Positions 25,017 to 36,546 of a stretch of 64,000 bases of DNA are shown here, piece after piece (position 1 is the stretch's first letter; every line of letters starts with the position of its first letter). This stretch comes from Helicobacter anseris (GTDB lineage Bacteria; Campylobacterota; Campylobacteria; Campylobacterales; Helicobacteraceae). The notes below the pieces were generated by a model, which searched no databases, had not been told where the DNA came from, and saw nothing but the letters and a program-made list of their open reading frames with translations. The DNA is taken from assembly GCA_004368235.1 (NCBI GenBank), contig JXTW01000001.1, positions 140,271 to 204,270 of the forward strand. Direction: 5' to 3'. The translations under genes and the position numbers were made by a program.

Positions 25017-25898
25017 GATAAAAGTGATAAGATTTTTTCTTATCACTTTTACATTTTTTTCCTTTAGTTTGGCTACTACTATAAATATTGATGAAATATT
25101 AAGTGAAAAAAATACCTTAAGACTAACTACACAATTATCTTATATTAATATTAAAAATAAAGATGCACAATTTAGCACATTAACCTATAGCTTATCAGAT
25201 ACAAATTTTATTACACTTCCTCTAGTAGATGTTATTAATTCTAATGAAGATTATCTTAATGTAAATTTAGCATTAAGATATGGCATTAATAATAGAATAG
25301 AAATTTTTAGCTCTGTTGATGGGTATTATCATCATATTTTGACAAAAGATACTCTCTTATCTTTTTATGAAAAAAATAGCGGTAATTTTAATAATTGGAA
25401 TCTTGGTGTAGCTATTGAGGCTAAAAAGAGGGTAAACTCCCTGCATTACTCCTTGGATTTAGCACAGATTTACTTGGAATAGCAAACTATCAAAATAAAA
25501 ATAAACTCAATTATTTAAATACTTATAATTTTTTTATCTCAAGTTATTACACTATTGATCCTATTGTATTTTTTCTACAAGGAAATTTTTATTTCAGTCT
25601 TGATGATCATTTTAGTGATGTTATTTTAAGCTATGGAAAAGTCTTTAGCCTTGCTCCTACAATCTATTTTGCTATCAATCCAGATGTCTCATTAAATTTT
25701 GGAATCAAATATATGTATAAAAGCTCTGATAAAATCAATTATAAGGTAGTAAATTTAGATGGCTCTTCAATTGCTTATAATTTTGGTATTTCTTGTGAAA
25801 TTACTCAAAAAGTTTTCTTTTTTGCTGATACGGAATTTTTGCAGACTAGTAGTTACACAAGTAATGCCTTTAATCTGACATTTTTATTTAAGTTCTAA
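25000..25898 (+). pseudogene. Outer-membrane channel-like protein of the C39 cluster, single-base frameshift
   Basis: The first part (TTG at 25000, AGGAG 7 bases upstream, signal peptide ending FSLA) reads through barrel-like sequence such as LNVNLALRYGINNRIEIF to AIEAKKR and then runs to a stop at 25480-25482. Restoring one A in the A5 run 25423-25427 gives AKKEGKLPALLLGFSTDL and an open frame to 25898, ending FNLTFLFKF, a typical beta-barrel end. The repaired protein is 299 residues and resembles outer-membrane transporter-like proteins in which a GKxPAxxLGF strand is common. This may be a real inactivation, an on/off switch in a short A run, or an assembly error. Its stop shares a base with the C39 peptidase start. 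Confidence 0.75.
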
Positions 25899-26524
25899 TG
25901 AAAAAGTTTTTATTTTTATTACAATTTTTATTTATTAATAGTTTTGCTAATCCAATAAATCCTAATAATTTTTTTCTTCAAATCCCTTTAAAATCTTATA
26001 GTGAACTTAAAAGCAAAAATCTTATTAAACAACAATATGATTTTAGCTGTGGTGCTGCTTCTCTTGCAACTTTACTCACTTATTATCTTGATGAGAAAAC
26101 AAGCGAAAAAGAAATTTTAGATTTTCTTTTTCCAGATATAAAAGACTTTACTCAAAAACAAGAAATCTCTTTTTTAGATCTTGCAAATTTTTCAAAATCA
26201 AAAGGTTTCAAAGCTTTGGGATTATCCCTTGATTTTCCGACACTTTTAGAAGTTAAAGTACCTGTTATTGTCTATCTTCTTACAAGAAAAAATCAGCATT
26301 TTAGTGTGTTTATAGGTGCGGATAAAAATTTTATCTATCTTGCTGATCCAAGTTTTGGTAATATAAAAATCAAACACAAAAAATTTAAAGAAATGTTTAC
26401 CCCTAAAGAAAAACAAGGGAAAGTTCTAGCAATATTCCCAAAAACAAAGATAAAAGAAATTATGCTTGATTCTAAAAAATCTAATCATATTAATGAAAAT
26501 ATAAAAAATAAAATGATTTATTAA
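25898..26524 (+). CDS. Periplasmic C39 family (double-glycine) peptidase
   Basis: The 208-residue protein has a Sec signal peptide (cleavage near SFA, residue 17) and a papain-like C39 domain: QQYDFSCGAASLATLL with nucleophile Cys51 and an oxyanion Gln45/46, His134 in NQHFSVFIG and Asp150 in YLADPSFG. C39 enzymes usually form the N-terminal domain of bacteriocin ABC exporters and cut after Gly-Gly leaders in the cytoplasm. Here there is no ABC or membrane domain and the enzyme is exported, so processing would occur in the periplasm. The start shares a base with the upstream barrel stop (TAATG). The substrate is probably the peptide encoded at 23956. Confidence 0.88.
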   Translation: MKKFLFLLQFLFINSFANPINPNNFFLQIPLKSYSELKSKNLIKQQYDFSCGAASLATLLTYYLDEKTSEKEILDFLFPDIKDFTQKQEISFLDLANFSKSKGFKALGLSLDFPTLLEVKVPVIVYLLTRKNQHFSVFIGADKNFIYLADPSFGNIKIKHKKFKEMFTPKEKQGKVLAIFPKTKIKEIMLDSKKSNHINENIKNKMIY

Positions 26525-26763
26525 TCTTTTTTGCTAACTGACCAAGCTAGAGCGATAACCCAGCCAAAAAATGTCCAACCAAAGAAAATATTAATAATCA
26601 AAATTCCATAGCAACTAGAATGCTTTCTTTTAAAAGCAATAATACTAGGTAAAAAATATAATAAAAGGCTAATAATACTAACTAAAATAGCTATGATGTA
26701 GAAAATAAAATCTGGAGTATGTTTGATAATCTCTACACCATCTATGATTTCTATATGTTGCAT
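26521..26763 (-). CDS. Superinfection immunity-like membrane protein
   Basis: The 80-residue protein has two transmembrane segments (about residues 18-40 and 50-75). The sequence YFLPSIIAFKRKH, then NIFFGWTFFGWVIALAW, is the signature of the family named after phage T4 Imm, which blocks DNA injection. Many bacterial members have no proven phage role. The stop overlaps that of the convergent C39 peptidase gene. It lies 9 bases before gyrB on the same strand side. A role as immunity factor for the neighbouring peptide is speculation. Confidence 0.75.
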   Translation of the reverse strand: MQHIEIIDGVEIIKHTPDFIFYIIAILVSIISLLLYFLPSIIAFKRKHSSCYGILIINIFFGWTFFGWVIALAWSVSKKD

Positions 26764-26772
26764 AATAAACTT

Positions 26773-30170
<3,398 letters not shown>

Positions 30171-30342
30171 GTTATCCCTTTGTTTTAAAATATAAATTTT
30201 AGCACTATTAGTAGGGCTGTGAAAAATGTGAAAAAACTTTAAGAATTTCTACTGATCTTGTATTTAAAATGTGAATTTCTTTTAGATTTTTCTGTGTACA
30301 AGATGTGATTAATTGTATCTAAAAATCCTAAAGATTGAGGTA
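30171..30342. other. dnaA-dnaN intergenic region, candidate oriC half with DnaA boxes
   Basis: The gap contains two directly abutting TGTGAAAAA sites (30218-30226 and 30227-30235) and TGTGAATTT (30270-30278). On the other strand these read TTTTTCACA, TTTTTCACA and AAATTCACA, all with the TTCAC core typical of Campylobacterota DnaA boxes. An AT-rich segment (about 30182-30210) next to the tandem pair could be the unwinding element. It is downstream of dnaA, where H. pylori has oriC2. Confidence 0.6.
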
Positions 30343-31632
30343 TTAAAGCTGTTTTTTGATTTCATCAATCCGTAGTTTTAGCATAGAATCTGCTTGTATT
30401 TCTTTATTGATGGTAGAAATGGCTTTACTCACAGCACTATGATCTTTCATATTTAATTCTTGAGCTAAGATTTTCATAGAATTTGGGATTAGTTGGCGAC
30501 ATAAGTAGATGGTAATTCTTCTGGCTTTAGCAATACTAGATATTCTAGATTTGGATTTAATTTCAGATGGTTTAATATTAAAATATTTTGCTACCATTTG
30601 TATGATTTTATCAATAGTGATATTTTCATAAGTTTCTTTTTGATGATCTTTTAGTGCTTGTTTGGCTGTTTCTAGTGTTATATCTTGTCTAATGATAGCT
30701 GCTTGTGCATTTAGTCTGATTATCGTCCCTTCAATTTGGCGAATATCAGTGCCTACATTTGAAGCAAGAAATTCTATAATTTCTTTATCTAAATGGATTT
30801 TATTAATTAAACATTTTTGCTTAATAATTTCAATTTTTGTCTCTAAGCCAGGAGGATATATTTCAAAATTTGTAGACCATTCAAAGCGAGATTTTAGTCT
30901 ATCTTCAAGTCCAATGATTTGTCTTGGTGATTTATCTGTTGTCATTACTATTTGCTTATTTTGAGAATGTAAATCATTAAAAGTATGAAAAAATTCTTCT
31001 TGAATTTGTTGCTTGCCACTAAAAAATTGTACATCATCAATTAATAAATAATCGCAATTTCTATACTTTTCACGGAATTTTTCCATTGTATTATTAGTTA
31101 TTCTGCTTACAAAATCATTTAAAAATTGTTCAGCAGTTACATAAATAACTGTTTTATTTTTTTCTGCAACTTTATTTCCAATGGCATTTAAAAGATGAGT
31201 TTTACCAAGACCTGTTCCTCCGTAAAAAAGCACAGGATTATAAAGTGTACCTTGTTTTTCAGAAATTCTTTTAGCTATTTCATAAGCTACTTCATTAGAT
31301 TCTCCACAGATAAAAGTTTCAAAAGTATAAGAGGAATTAAGCAAAGTTTCAGTTTTTTGTGTGATTTGTTTTAAACTTTTCACATTTTTCTTTTGTAGTT
31401 CTGGGACAAGCCTAATTTCAGGACGTGTATTAAAATATTTTTCAAAAATAATTCTAAGTTTTTCACCATATTTATTTTTTATCCAGTTTGCTAAATAAAT
31501 ATTAGGTACAATAAAAACTGCAAGTTCGCTCTTTGAGGCATTTTCATTATATTTGATTTTAGAAATGCAATCTTGAAATTCGTTTTTTTCAAATTCTTTT
31601 TTGAAGATTTTTATTAGCTCTTCTTGCGTCAT
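30343..31632 (-). CDS. dnaA: Chromosomal replication initiator DnaA
   Basis: AAA+ initiator that melts oriC. The 429-residue protein has domain I (about 1-85), a short linker, the ATPase domain with Walker A NPVLFYGGTGLGKTHLL and Walker B YLLIDDVQFFSGK, the sensor region ending SRFEWSTNFEIYPP, and the DNA-binding domain IV with the signature MKDHSAVSKAISTI. The ATG at 31632 is preceded by AGGG. The promoter gap between dnaA and ruvC carries a second cluster of DnaA-box-like sites, so DnaA may autoregulate. Confidence 0.98.
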   Translation of the reverse strand: MTQEELIKIFKKEFEKNEFQDCISKIKYNENASKSELAVFIVPNIYLANWIKNKYGEKLRIIFEKYFNTRPEIRLVPELQKKNVKSLKQITQKTETLLNSSYTFETFICGESNEVAYEIAKRISEKQGTLYNPVLFYGGTGLGKTHLLNAIGNKVAEKNKTVIYVTAEQFLNDFVSRITNNTMEKFREKYRNCDYLLIDDVQFFSGKQQIQEEFFHTFNDLHSQNKQIVMTTDKSPRQIIGLEDRLKSRFEWSTNFEIYPPGLETKIEIIKQKCLINKIHLDKEIIEFLASNVGTDIRQIEGTIIRLNAQAAIIRQDITLETAKQALKDHQKETYENITIDKIIQMVAKYFNIKPSEIKSKSRISSIAKARRITIYLCRQLIPNSMKILAQELNMKDHSAVSKAISTINKEIQADSMLKLRIDEIKKQL

Positions 31633-31648
31633 TTTTACCCTTTAAATA

Positions 31649-31690
31649 TTTTTCACATTAGAGTGAAAGTATGTGAAAATATGTGAAAAA
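31649..31690. other. Cluster of DnaA-box-like sites upstream of dnaA (candidate oriC half)
   Basis: Within 42 bases lie TTTTTCACA (31649-31657), AGTGAAAGT (31662-31670), TGTGAAAAT (31672-31680) and TGTGAAAAA (31682-31690). All have the TTCAC/GTGAA core, the last three in the same orientation and spaced about one helical turn apart. This matches the position of oriC1 in a bipartite Helicobacter origin and may also control dnaA. Confidence 0.6.
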
Positions 31691-31733
31691 CTAGGTAATA
31701 TTATAGCAGACTTTAAATTTTGGAGTATCAAAA

Positions 31734-32201
31734 ATGAATATTTTAGGCATTGATCCAGGAAGTAGAAATTGTGGATATGCCATTATTGAGACGAAACAAA
31801 GAAAAATGAGTTTATTAGAAGCTGGGTTTATAAGAATGAAGGAGAAAAAACTCCAATATAGAATTGTAGAATTTATTGAAGGTATTGATATGGTTTTAAA
31901 AAATCATCAAATTGATTGCGTTGCTATTGAAGATATGTTTTATGCCTATAATCCTAAATCTGTTATTACCTTAGCACAATTTAGAGGAGCATTAAGTTTA
32001 AAAATTTTACAGGATTTTGGAAATTTTGTGGAATATACACCATTGCAAGTAAAAAAAGCTCTTACTGGTAATGGTAAGGCAGATAAATCTCAAGTAGCTT
32101 TTATGGTTAAAAAACTTTTAGGTATAAAAGGAGAAATTAATCCATTAGATATTACTGATGCTATTGCCGTAGCTATCACTCATGCTCAAAGAATTCAATA
32201 A
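31734..32201 (+). CDS. ruvC: Holliday junction resolvase RuvC
   Basis: Endonuclease that cleaves Holliday junctions with RuvAB. The 155-residue RNase H-fold protein begins [17 protein letters not shown] (first catalytic Asp at residue 6), [25 protein letters not shown] (catalytic Glu) and ends with [14 protein letters not shown] (final catalytic Asp pair). GGAGT precedes the ATG. It is divergent from dnaA across the DnaA-box cluster. Confidence 0.97.
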   Translation: MNILGIDPGSRNCGYAIIETKQRKMSLLEAGFIRMKEKKLQYRIVEFIEGIDMVLKNHQIDCVAIEDMFYAYNPKSVITLAQFRGALSLKILQDFGNFVEYTPLQVKKALTGNGKADKSQVAFMVKKLLGIKGEINPLDITDAIAVAITHAQRIQ

Positions 32202-32202
32202 T

Positions 32203-32655
32203 TTAAAGTTTATTTTTATTTCGTCTTTTTAGTGCATTTTCCCAACGACGTTTTTCATCTTCTGTTTGTGGAATAAAGTTTGGTATTTCTACTTTTTTAC
32301 CATTTTCTATAGCTACCATAGTGAAATAGCAGCTATTACAATGAGTTACACTTTTATTTTTAATATCTTCAGCAATAACTTTGATACCAACTTCACAACT
32401 TGTTTTACCTGTGTAATTAATACTAGCAAGAAAAGTTAAAAGTGATCCAATAGGGATAGGCTGCTTAAAAACAACGCTATCTACAGCCATTGTAACAACA
32501 CCTACACCACAATATCGTGTTGCACAAGCATAAGCTACCTGATCAAGTATTTTTAAAAGCTCACCCCCGTGCATCACACCACTAAAGTTTGCCATGGAAG
32601 GACTAACGAGAATAGACATACTTAAAGTACGAGTATCAAAAGTAATTTCACTCAT
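32203..32655 (-). CDS. Acyl-CoA thioesterase, YciA/hot-dog family
   Basis: Hydrolyses acyl-CoA to free acid and CoA. The 150-residue hot-dog protein has NFSGVMHGGELLKILDQVAYACA (helix with the active-site Asp), the second strand VVTMAVDSVVFKQPIPIGS and a C-terminal basic tail RRRW-like segment (EKRRWENALKRRNK). Two ATGs lie 3 bases apart; I prefer the second (32655), which is 5 bases from AAGGAG. It is convergent with ruvC with one base between them. H. pylori has a close homologue (HP0496, as I recall). Confidence 0.85.
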   Translation of the reverse strand: MSEITFDTRTLSMSILVSPSMANFSGVMHGGELLKILDQVAYACATRYCGVGVVTMAVDSVVFKQPIPIGSLLTFLASINYTGKTSCEVGIKVIAEDIKNKSVTHCNSCYFTMVAIENGKKVEIPNFIPQTEDEKRRWENALKRRNKNKL

Positions 32656-32728
32656 CATTACTCCTTTTTATCTCTTCAAGGTAAAATTTTATTTATCTTA
32701 TCGCATTTTTGTAATTTTTTAATTTAGA

Positions 32729-32734
32729 TATAAT
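32729..32734 (+). promoter_or_regulatory. Putative -10 element of galE
   Basis: TATAAT consensus 25 bases before the galE start, preceded by a T-rich stretch. Confidence 0.5.
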
Positions 32735-32759
32735 CTAAAAAATATACAAAGGACAAAAT

Positions 32760-33806
32760 ATGGAAACTATCCTCATTACTGGTGGTTGTGGCTATATTGG
32801 TTCGCATACAGCATTGCATTTTTTAAAATATACAGATAAAAAAATTATTATCATTGATAATTTATCTAGTGGTTTTTTAGAAAATTTTAATTATCTTGAT
32901 AAAAAATATCCTAATCGCCTTATTTTAGAAAAAATAGATTTATCAGATTTAGTTGCTCTTGAAGCTTTATTTAAAAAACAAAAATTTGATGCTTTACTTC
33001 ATTTTGCTGCAGCATTAAGTGTGGAAGAATCAATGCATATGCCTCTTTGGTATTATCAAAATAATACAATTAATACGACCAATATATTTAAGTTGTGTTT
33101 AAAATATGGAGTTGAAAAATTTATTTTTTCTTCTACAGCAGCTGTATATGGCGAGCCTAAAAATTTAGATAATGGTATTACTGAAGATACTAATCTTATG
33201 CCAATAAATCCTTATGGTGCCAGTAAAATGATGAGTGAAAGAATCCTGATAGATGGACTTATGGATATCCAAAATAAAATAGGATTAAAACTAGGAATCC
33301 TGCGCTATTTTAATGTTGCAGGTGCTAGTATGGATAATCAAAATTTAACTAAAAATGATGGACTTGGTCAGCGCTCTAAAAATGCTACACATCTTATTAA
33401 AGTAGCTTTAGAATGTGCCACAAAAAAACGTGAAAAAATGGCTATTTTTGGAACAAATTATCCTACAAAAGATGGTACTTGTATTAGAGACTATATTCAT
33501 ATTGATGATTTAGCAAGTGCACATTTATGTGTATATGATTATTTAGATTCTATTGAAAACAGAGAATTTGAAATTTTTAATGTAGGTTATGGGTGTGGGC
33601 ATTCGGTTAAGGAAGTAATTGAAAATATAAAATTGATTACCAAAAAAGATTTTTGCGTAGAGTTAAAACCACCTAGATTAGGAGATCCAGCAAAATTGAT
33701 TGGGAATGTAGAAAAGATTTTTAAAAAAACAAAATGGAAACCAAAATTTAATGATTTAGAAACAATTATTAAAAGTGCTTATGAATGGGAATGTTACTTA
33801 TCGTGA
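32760..33806 (+). CDS. galE: UDP-glucose 4-epimerase
   Basis: Interconverts UDP-glucose and UDP-galactose for LPS and surface glycans. The 348-residue SDR protein has the NAD motif ITGGCGYIGSHTA, HFAAALSVEESM, the catalytic SSTAAVYG and YGASKMMSER (Tyr-xxx-Lys), and the family pieces RDYIHIDDLASAH and GDPAKLIGN. AAAGGA precedes the ATG. The symporter gene follows 90 bases later. Confidence 0.95.
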   Translation: METILITGGCGYIGSHTALHFLKYTDKKIIIIDNLSSGFLENFNYLDKKYPNRLILEKIDLSDLVALEALFKKQKFDALLHFAAALSVEESMHMPLWYYQNNTINTTNIFKLCLKYGVEKFIFSSTAAVYGEPKNLDNGITEDTNLMPINPYGASKMMSERILIDGLMDIQNKIGLKLGILRYFNVAGASMDNQNLTKNDGLGQRSKNATHLIKVALECATKKREKMAIFGTNYPTKDGTCIRDYIHIDDLASAHLCVYDYLDSIENREFEIFNVGYGCGHSVKEVIENIKLITKKDFCVELKPPRLGDPAKLIGNVEKIFKKTKWKPKFNDLETIIKSAYEWECYLS

Positions 33807-33895
33807 TTTTTTCCTATTAGAATGTTTCAAAATATTTTGTATTTTTAGAGTTTTAGTTTTAAATTGTTTAAATATAGTTTTACAAAGGAGTGATA

Positions 33896-35176
33896 GTGAA
33901 AATAAAAATTGGACTAACTACACAAATTTTTATTGGTTTGGCACTCGGAATCATTTTTGGTTATTTATCACCAGATATTGCTTCGCATTTAAAACCAATT
34001 GGCGATGGTTTTATTCGTATGATAAAAATGATCATTGTTCCTTTAATTTTTAGTACTTTAGTTATAGGGATTTGTGGTACAGGGGATTTTAAAAAGCTTG
34101 GCAGATTAGGAGGTAAAAGTATTTTATGGTTTGAGATTGCAAGTATTTTAGCCTTAATAGTAGGTCTTTTTGTAGTTAATATTTTAAAACCAGGAGAGGG
34201 TATTTCTTTAAATGGAGGAGATGCTTTAATAGGAGAGAGTGCAGCCAGTAAGGCAAAAAGTTTTGATTTTATTTCTCATTTGTTAGATATTATCCCTAGC
34301 AATGTTATTCATGCAGCAGCTCAAAATGATTTATTGCAAATTATATTTTTTAGCTGTTTTTTTGGTGTGGCTATAGCTCATATTGGAGAGAAGGGAAAAA
34401 TTGTCATCGATATTTGTCAAAGTATTGCTGAAGCTATGTTTAAGGTTACTCATTATGTAATGCTTTGTGCCCCAATCGGAGTATTTGCTATGATTTCTTA
34501 TGCGATTGGTAATTTTGGACTTTCTATGCTTATCCCTTTAGGTAAATTAGTATTTTCTTTGTATTTTGCAATTTTTATTTTTATCGTTATTTTAATTTTA
34601 ATTGCTTATTTTGTTAGCGGAAGAGTAAATTATTTTAAAGTAATAAAGTCTTTACGTCAACCATTATTACTTGGTTATTCTACAGCCACTAGTGAAGCAG
34701 CCTTACCTTTAGTGATGCGTTGCTTAGAAAAACTGGGTATACCTAAATCTATAGTAACATTTGTCATCCCTACAGGATACTCTTTTAATCTTGATGGTTC
34801 CACGCTTTATTCTTCTTTAGCCGTTGTATTTTTGGCTCAAATGTATAACATTGATTTGAGTGTTAGTCAGCAAATTTTAATATTATTGACATTAATGGTT
34901 TCAACAAAAGGGATTGCCGGAGTACCAGGTGCATCTATTATTGTTATTGCTGGTACAGCAGCTAGCTTTGGTATACCTACTGAAGGTATAGCTATAATTC
35001 TAGGCGTAGATAGAATTATGGATATGGCTCGTACATTTTGCAATATTCTTGGTAATGCAGTTGCTACGGTTATAGTCGGGGTCTGGGAAAAGGAAACTAG
35101 CGCACAGGATATTGATAAGGCTTATGAAGAATTAGAAAAACAAAAGCATATTCAAAGAAAACACAACACTATATAA
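33896..35176 (+). CDS. Dicarboxylate/amino acid:cation symporter (DAACS, GltP/DctA type)
   Basis: Inner-membrane secondary transporter importing glutamate, aspartate or C4-dicarboxylates with Na+ or H+. The 426-residue protein has about eight transmembrane segments plus re-entrant hairpins, with the family motifs IRMIKMIIVPLIFSTLV, TATSEAALPLVMRC, GYSFNLDGSTLYSSLAVVFLAQ and FGIPTEGIAIILGVDRIMDM. I start it at GTG 33896, 5 bases after AAAGGAG; an earlier in-frame GTG at 33890 overlaps that site. A strong hairpin terminator follows at 35208-35234. The substrate cannot be settled from sequence. Confidence 0.92.
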   Translation: MKIKIGLTTQIFIGLALGIIFGYLSPDIASHLKPIGDGFIRMIKMIIVPLIFSTLVIGICGTGDFKKLGRLGGKSILWFEIASILALIVGLFVVNILKPGEGISLNGGDALIGESAASKAKSFDFISHLLDIIPSNVIHAAAQNDLLQIIFFSCFFGVAIAHIGEKGKIVIDICQSIAEAMFKVTHYVMLCAPIGVFAMISYAIGNFGLSMLIPLGKLVFSLYFAIFIFIVILILIAYFVSGRVNYFKVIKSLRQPLLLGYSTATSEAALPLVMRCLEKLGIPKSIVTFVIPTGYSFNLDGSTLYSSLAVVFLAQMYNIDLSVSQQILILLTLMVSTKGIAGVPGASIIVIAGTAASFGIPTEGIAIILGVDRIMDMARTFCNILGNAVATVIVGVWEKETSAQDIDKAYEELEKQKHIQRKHNTI

Positions 35177-35207
35177 TAAAGATTTAGATAAATTAAGATA
35201 GCAGAAA

Positions 35208-35234
35208 AATAATTGAGGGTTATCCTCAATTATT
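35208..35234. terminator. Bidirectional hairpin terminator
   Basis: An 11-base perfect stem (AATAATTGAGG with CCTCAATTATT) and a five-base loop lie between the symporter gene and the convergent zinc-ribbon gene. The right arm contains the stop codon of the latter. T-rich or A-rich flanks suit termination in both directions. Confidence 0.75.
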
Positions 35235-35484
35235 GATTTAGAATTCCAAGAACAGCAATAGCATGTGGAGTCATTGCACCGCATTTATTACATACAGTAT
35301 AAACAGCAGGGACATAAGGGGTGTTAATGCTAACAGAACCATCAATCTTATTTTGTAGAGATAGATTTCCAAAACCCGGCGCAATACCTAAATCTTTGCC
35401 ACCACAAGCTGGACATACAAGTTTAGCACCTTTTTCTTTTAGTTTTTCTAAAATGCCCTCAGGGGTGATATTTACATCAGCCAT
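35230..35484 (-). CDS. Small zinc-ribbon-like conserved protein
   Basis: An 84-residue protein starting MADVNITPEGILEKLKEKG, with a CPACGG knuckle near residue 25 and CNKCG near residue 67, a four-cysteine zinc ribbon. The segment between them is Gly/Asn/Ser-rich. I start it at 35484 because AAGGAG lies 6 bases upstream; the longer frame would need an upstream start without such a site. I do not know its function. It is transcribed in the same direction as the DUF5718 gene 47 bases upstream. Confidence 0.8.
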   Translation of the reverse strand: MADVNITPEGILEKLKEKGAKLVCPACGGKDLGIAPGFGNLSLQNKIDGSVSINTPYVPAVYTVCNKCGAMTPHAIAVLGILNQ

Positions 35485-35530
35485 AAAAACTCCTTTAATA
35501 TAGTAGATTACGATTATATCATAAAAAGAT

Positions 35531-36364
35531 TTAGCCTCTAAGAACTTTTTGTCGGATAATAGAAATGTCATGATTGGGAGTAAAAGACCAATCACAATCA
35601 TTTAACATTTTTTCAATTTCAGCAAGATTGTGTTTATTGTGATTAAATAAAACAATAAATATTTCATCATTTTCTTGTAAAAAACGAGTTTCTCCAAGCT
35701 CACTATAGCAAGTTGCTCCAATTGCAAAAAGTGCTTTTTTAGGATAGTTTGAACATTCAAGTATTTTGCTAAAGTCTTCTAGTACCGAACAATCTTTTTG
35801 ATTATTTAACCGATCTTTGAGCCAATCTAAAAGTTTTTGATGAAAATAACTATAGTGAACTAATTTTGAAGCTTTTCCATAAATTTTTAGTTTAGAATCA
35901 AATTTGATAAAGCTAGCCAAAGTATAAGAATCACAAATTCCACCCTCACAAAAATTATCTATAGGGATTTTATTTCCATAGGCTTTAGATCCTGTAGAAA
36001 AATTCTTTTTTTGAGAAAGTTTTGTGGCATTTTTATCATTGCGTACAGAGGCATCATTAAAAGCCATAAAAAAATTAGGTATGATGTTTATAACTTTTTT
36101 ATTTTTATCATAAATTAGATCACACTCTAATCCTACTTCTGGTTCTGCCTGTACACATAGGTTTGAATCTGATGGCAAAATAATATTTTGATTATTAATG
36201 CAATAGCGACCCAGTGCCTCTTTATTATAAGGGATATAAAATGGAAATATTCCCTTAGGAGCATTATCATTGCTATTAATTGTATTAAAATCTTTATCTT
36301 CTCCAGCTTGAGAGAGATGACCAGCAAAATTACCTGCTACACCGATTCCTAAAATATCATCCAT
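35531..36364 (-). CDS. DUF5718 family protein
   Basis: A 277-residue protein with GIGVAGNFAGHLSQAGED at its N-terminus, which I recognise as DUF5718, a conserved uncharacterised Helicobacter/Campylobacterota family related in layout to fumarylacetoacetate hydrolase-like proteins (VQAEPEVGLECDLIYD, then SKAYGNKIPIDNFCEGGICDSYTLAS in pieces). No signal peptide or membrane segment. AGAGGTG precedes the ATG. The enzymatic role is unproven; a FAHD-type hydrolase or isomerase fold is my inference from the acidic motif. Confidence 0.7.
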   Translation of the reverse strand: MDDILGIGVAGNFAGHLSQAGEDKDFNTINSNDNAPKGIFPFYIPYNKEALGRYCINNQNIILPSDSNLCVQAEPEVGLECDLIYDKNKKVINIIPNFFMAFNDASVRNDKNATKLSQKKNFSTGSKAYGNKIPIDNFCEGGICDSYTLASFIKFDSKLKIYGKASKLVHYSYFHQKLLDWLKDRLNNQKDCSVLEDFSKILECSNYPKKALFAIGATCYSELGETRFLQENDEIFIVLFNHNKHNLAEIEKMLNDCDWSFTPNHDISIIRQKVLRG

Positions 36365-36546
36365 GGCACACCTCTGTTGAATTTTTTAGATTTTGTTGAT
36401 TTTAGCTCATTTTGATTTATTTATATTCATAAAAATTAAATTTTTTTTAACAATTTATTTTTAGTGTTACTTTTATTCTCTAATAAAATTTTTTTTGGTA
36501 AAGTTTTATATATACAAACCAAAATAGATCATAAAAAGGAGTCATA

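Noticed and set aside
25898-26524. C39 gene as a fragment of a bacteriocin ABC exporter
   Set aside because: It has its own signal peptide, start, stop and full catalytic triad, and no ATPase or membrane-domain sequence follows in any frame.
33775-34053. Open frame overlapping the galE end and symporter start
   Set aside because: It overlaps two well-supported genes in another frame and has no homology I recognise.
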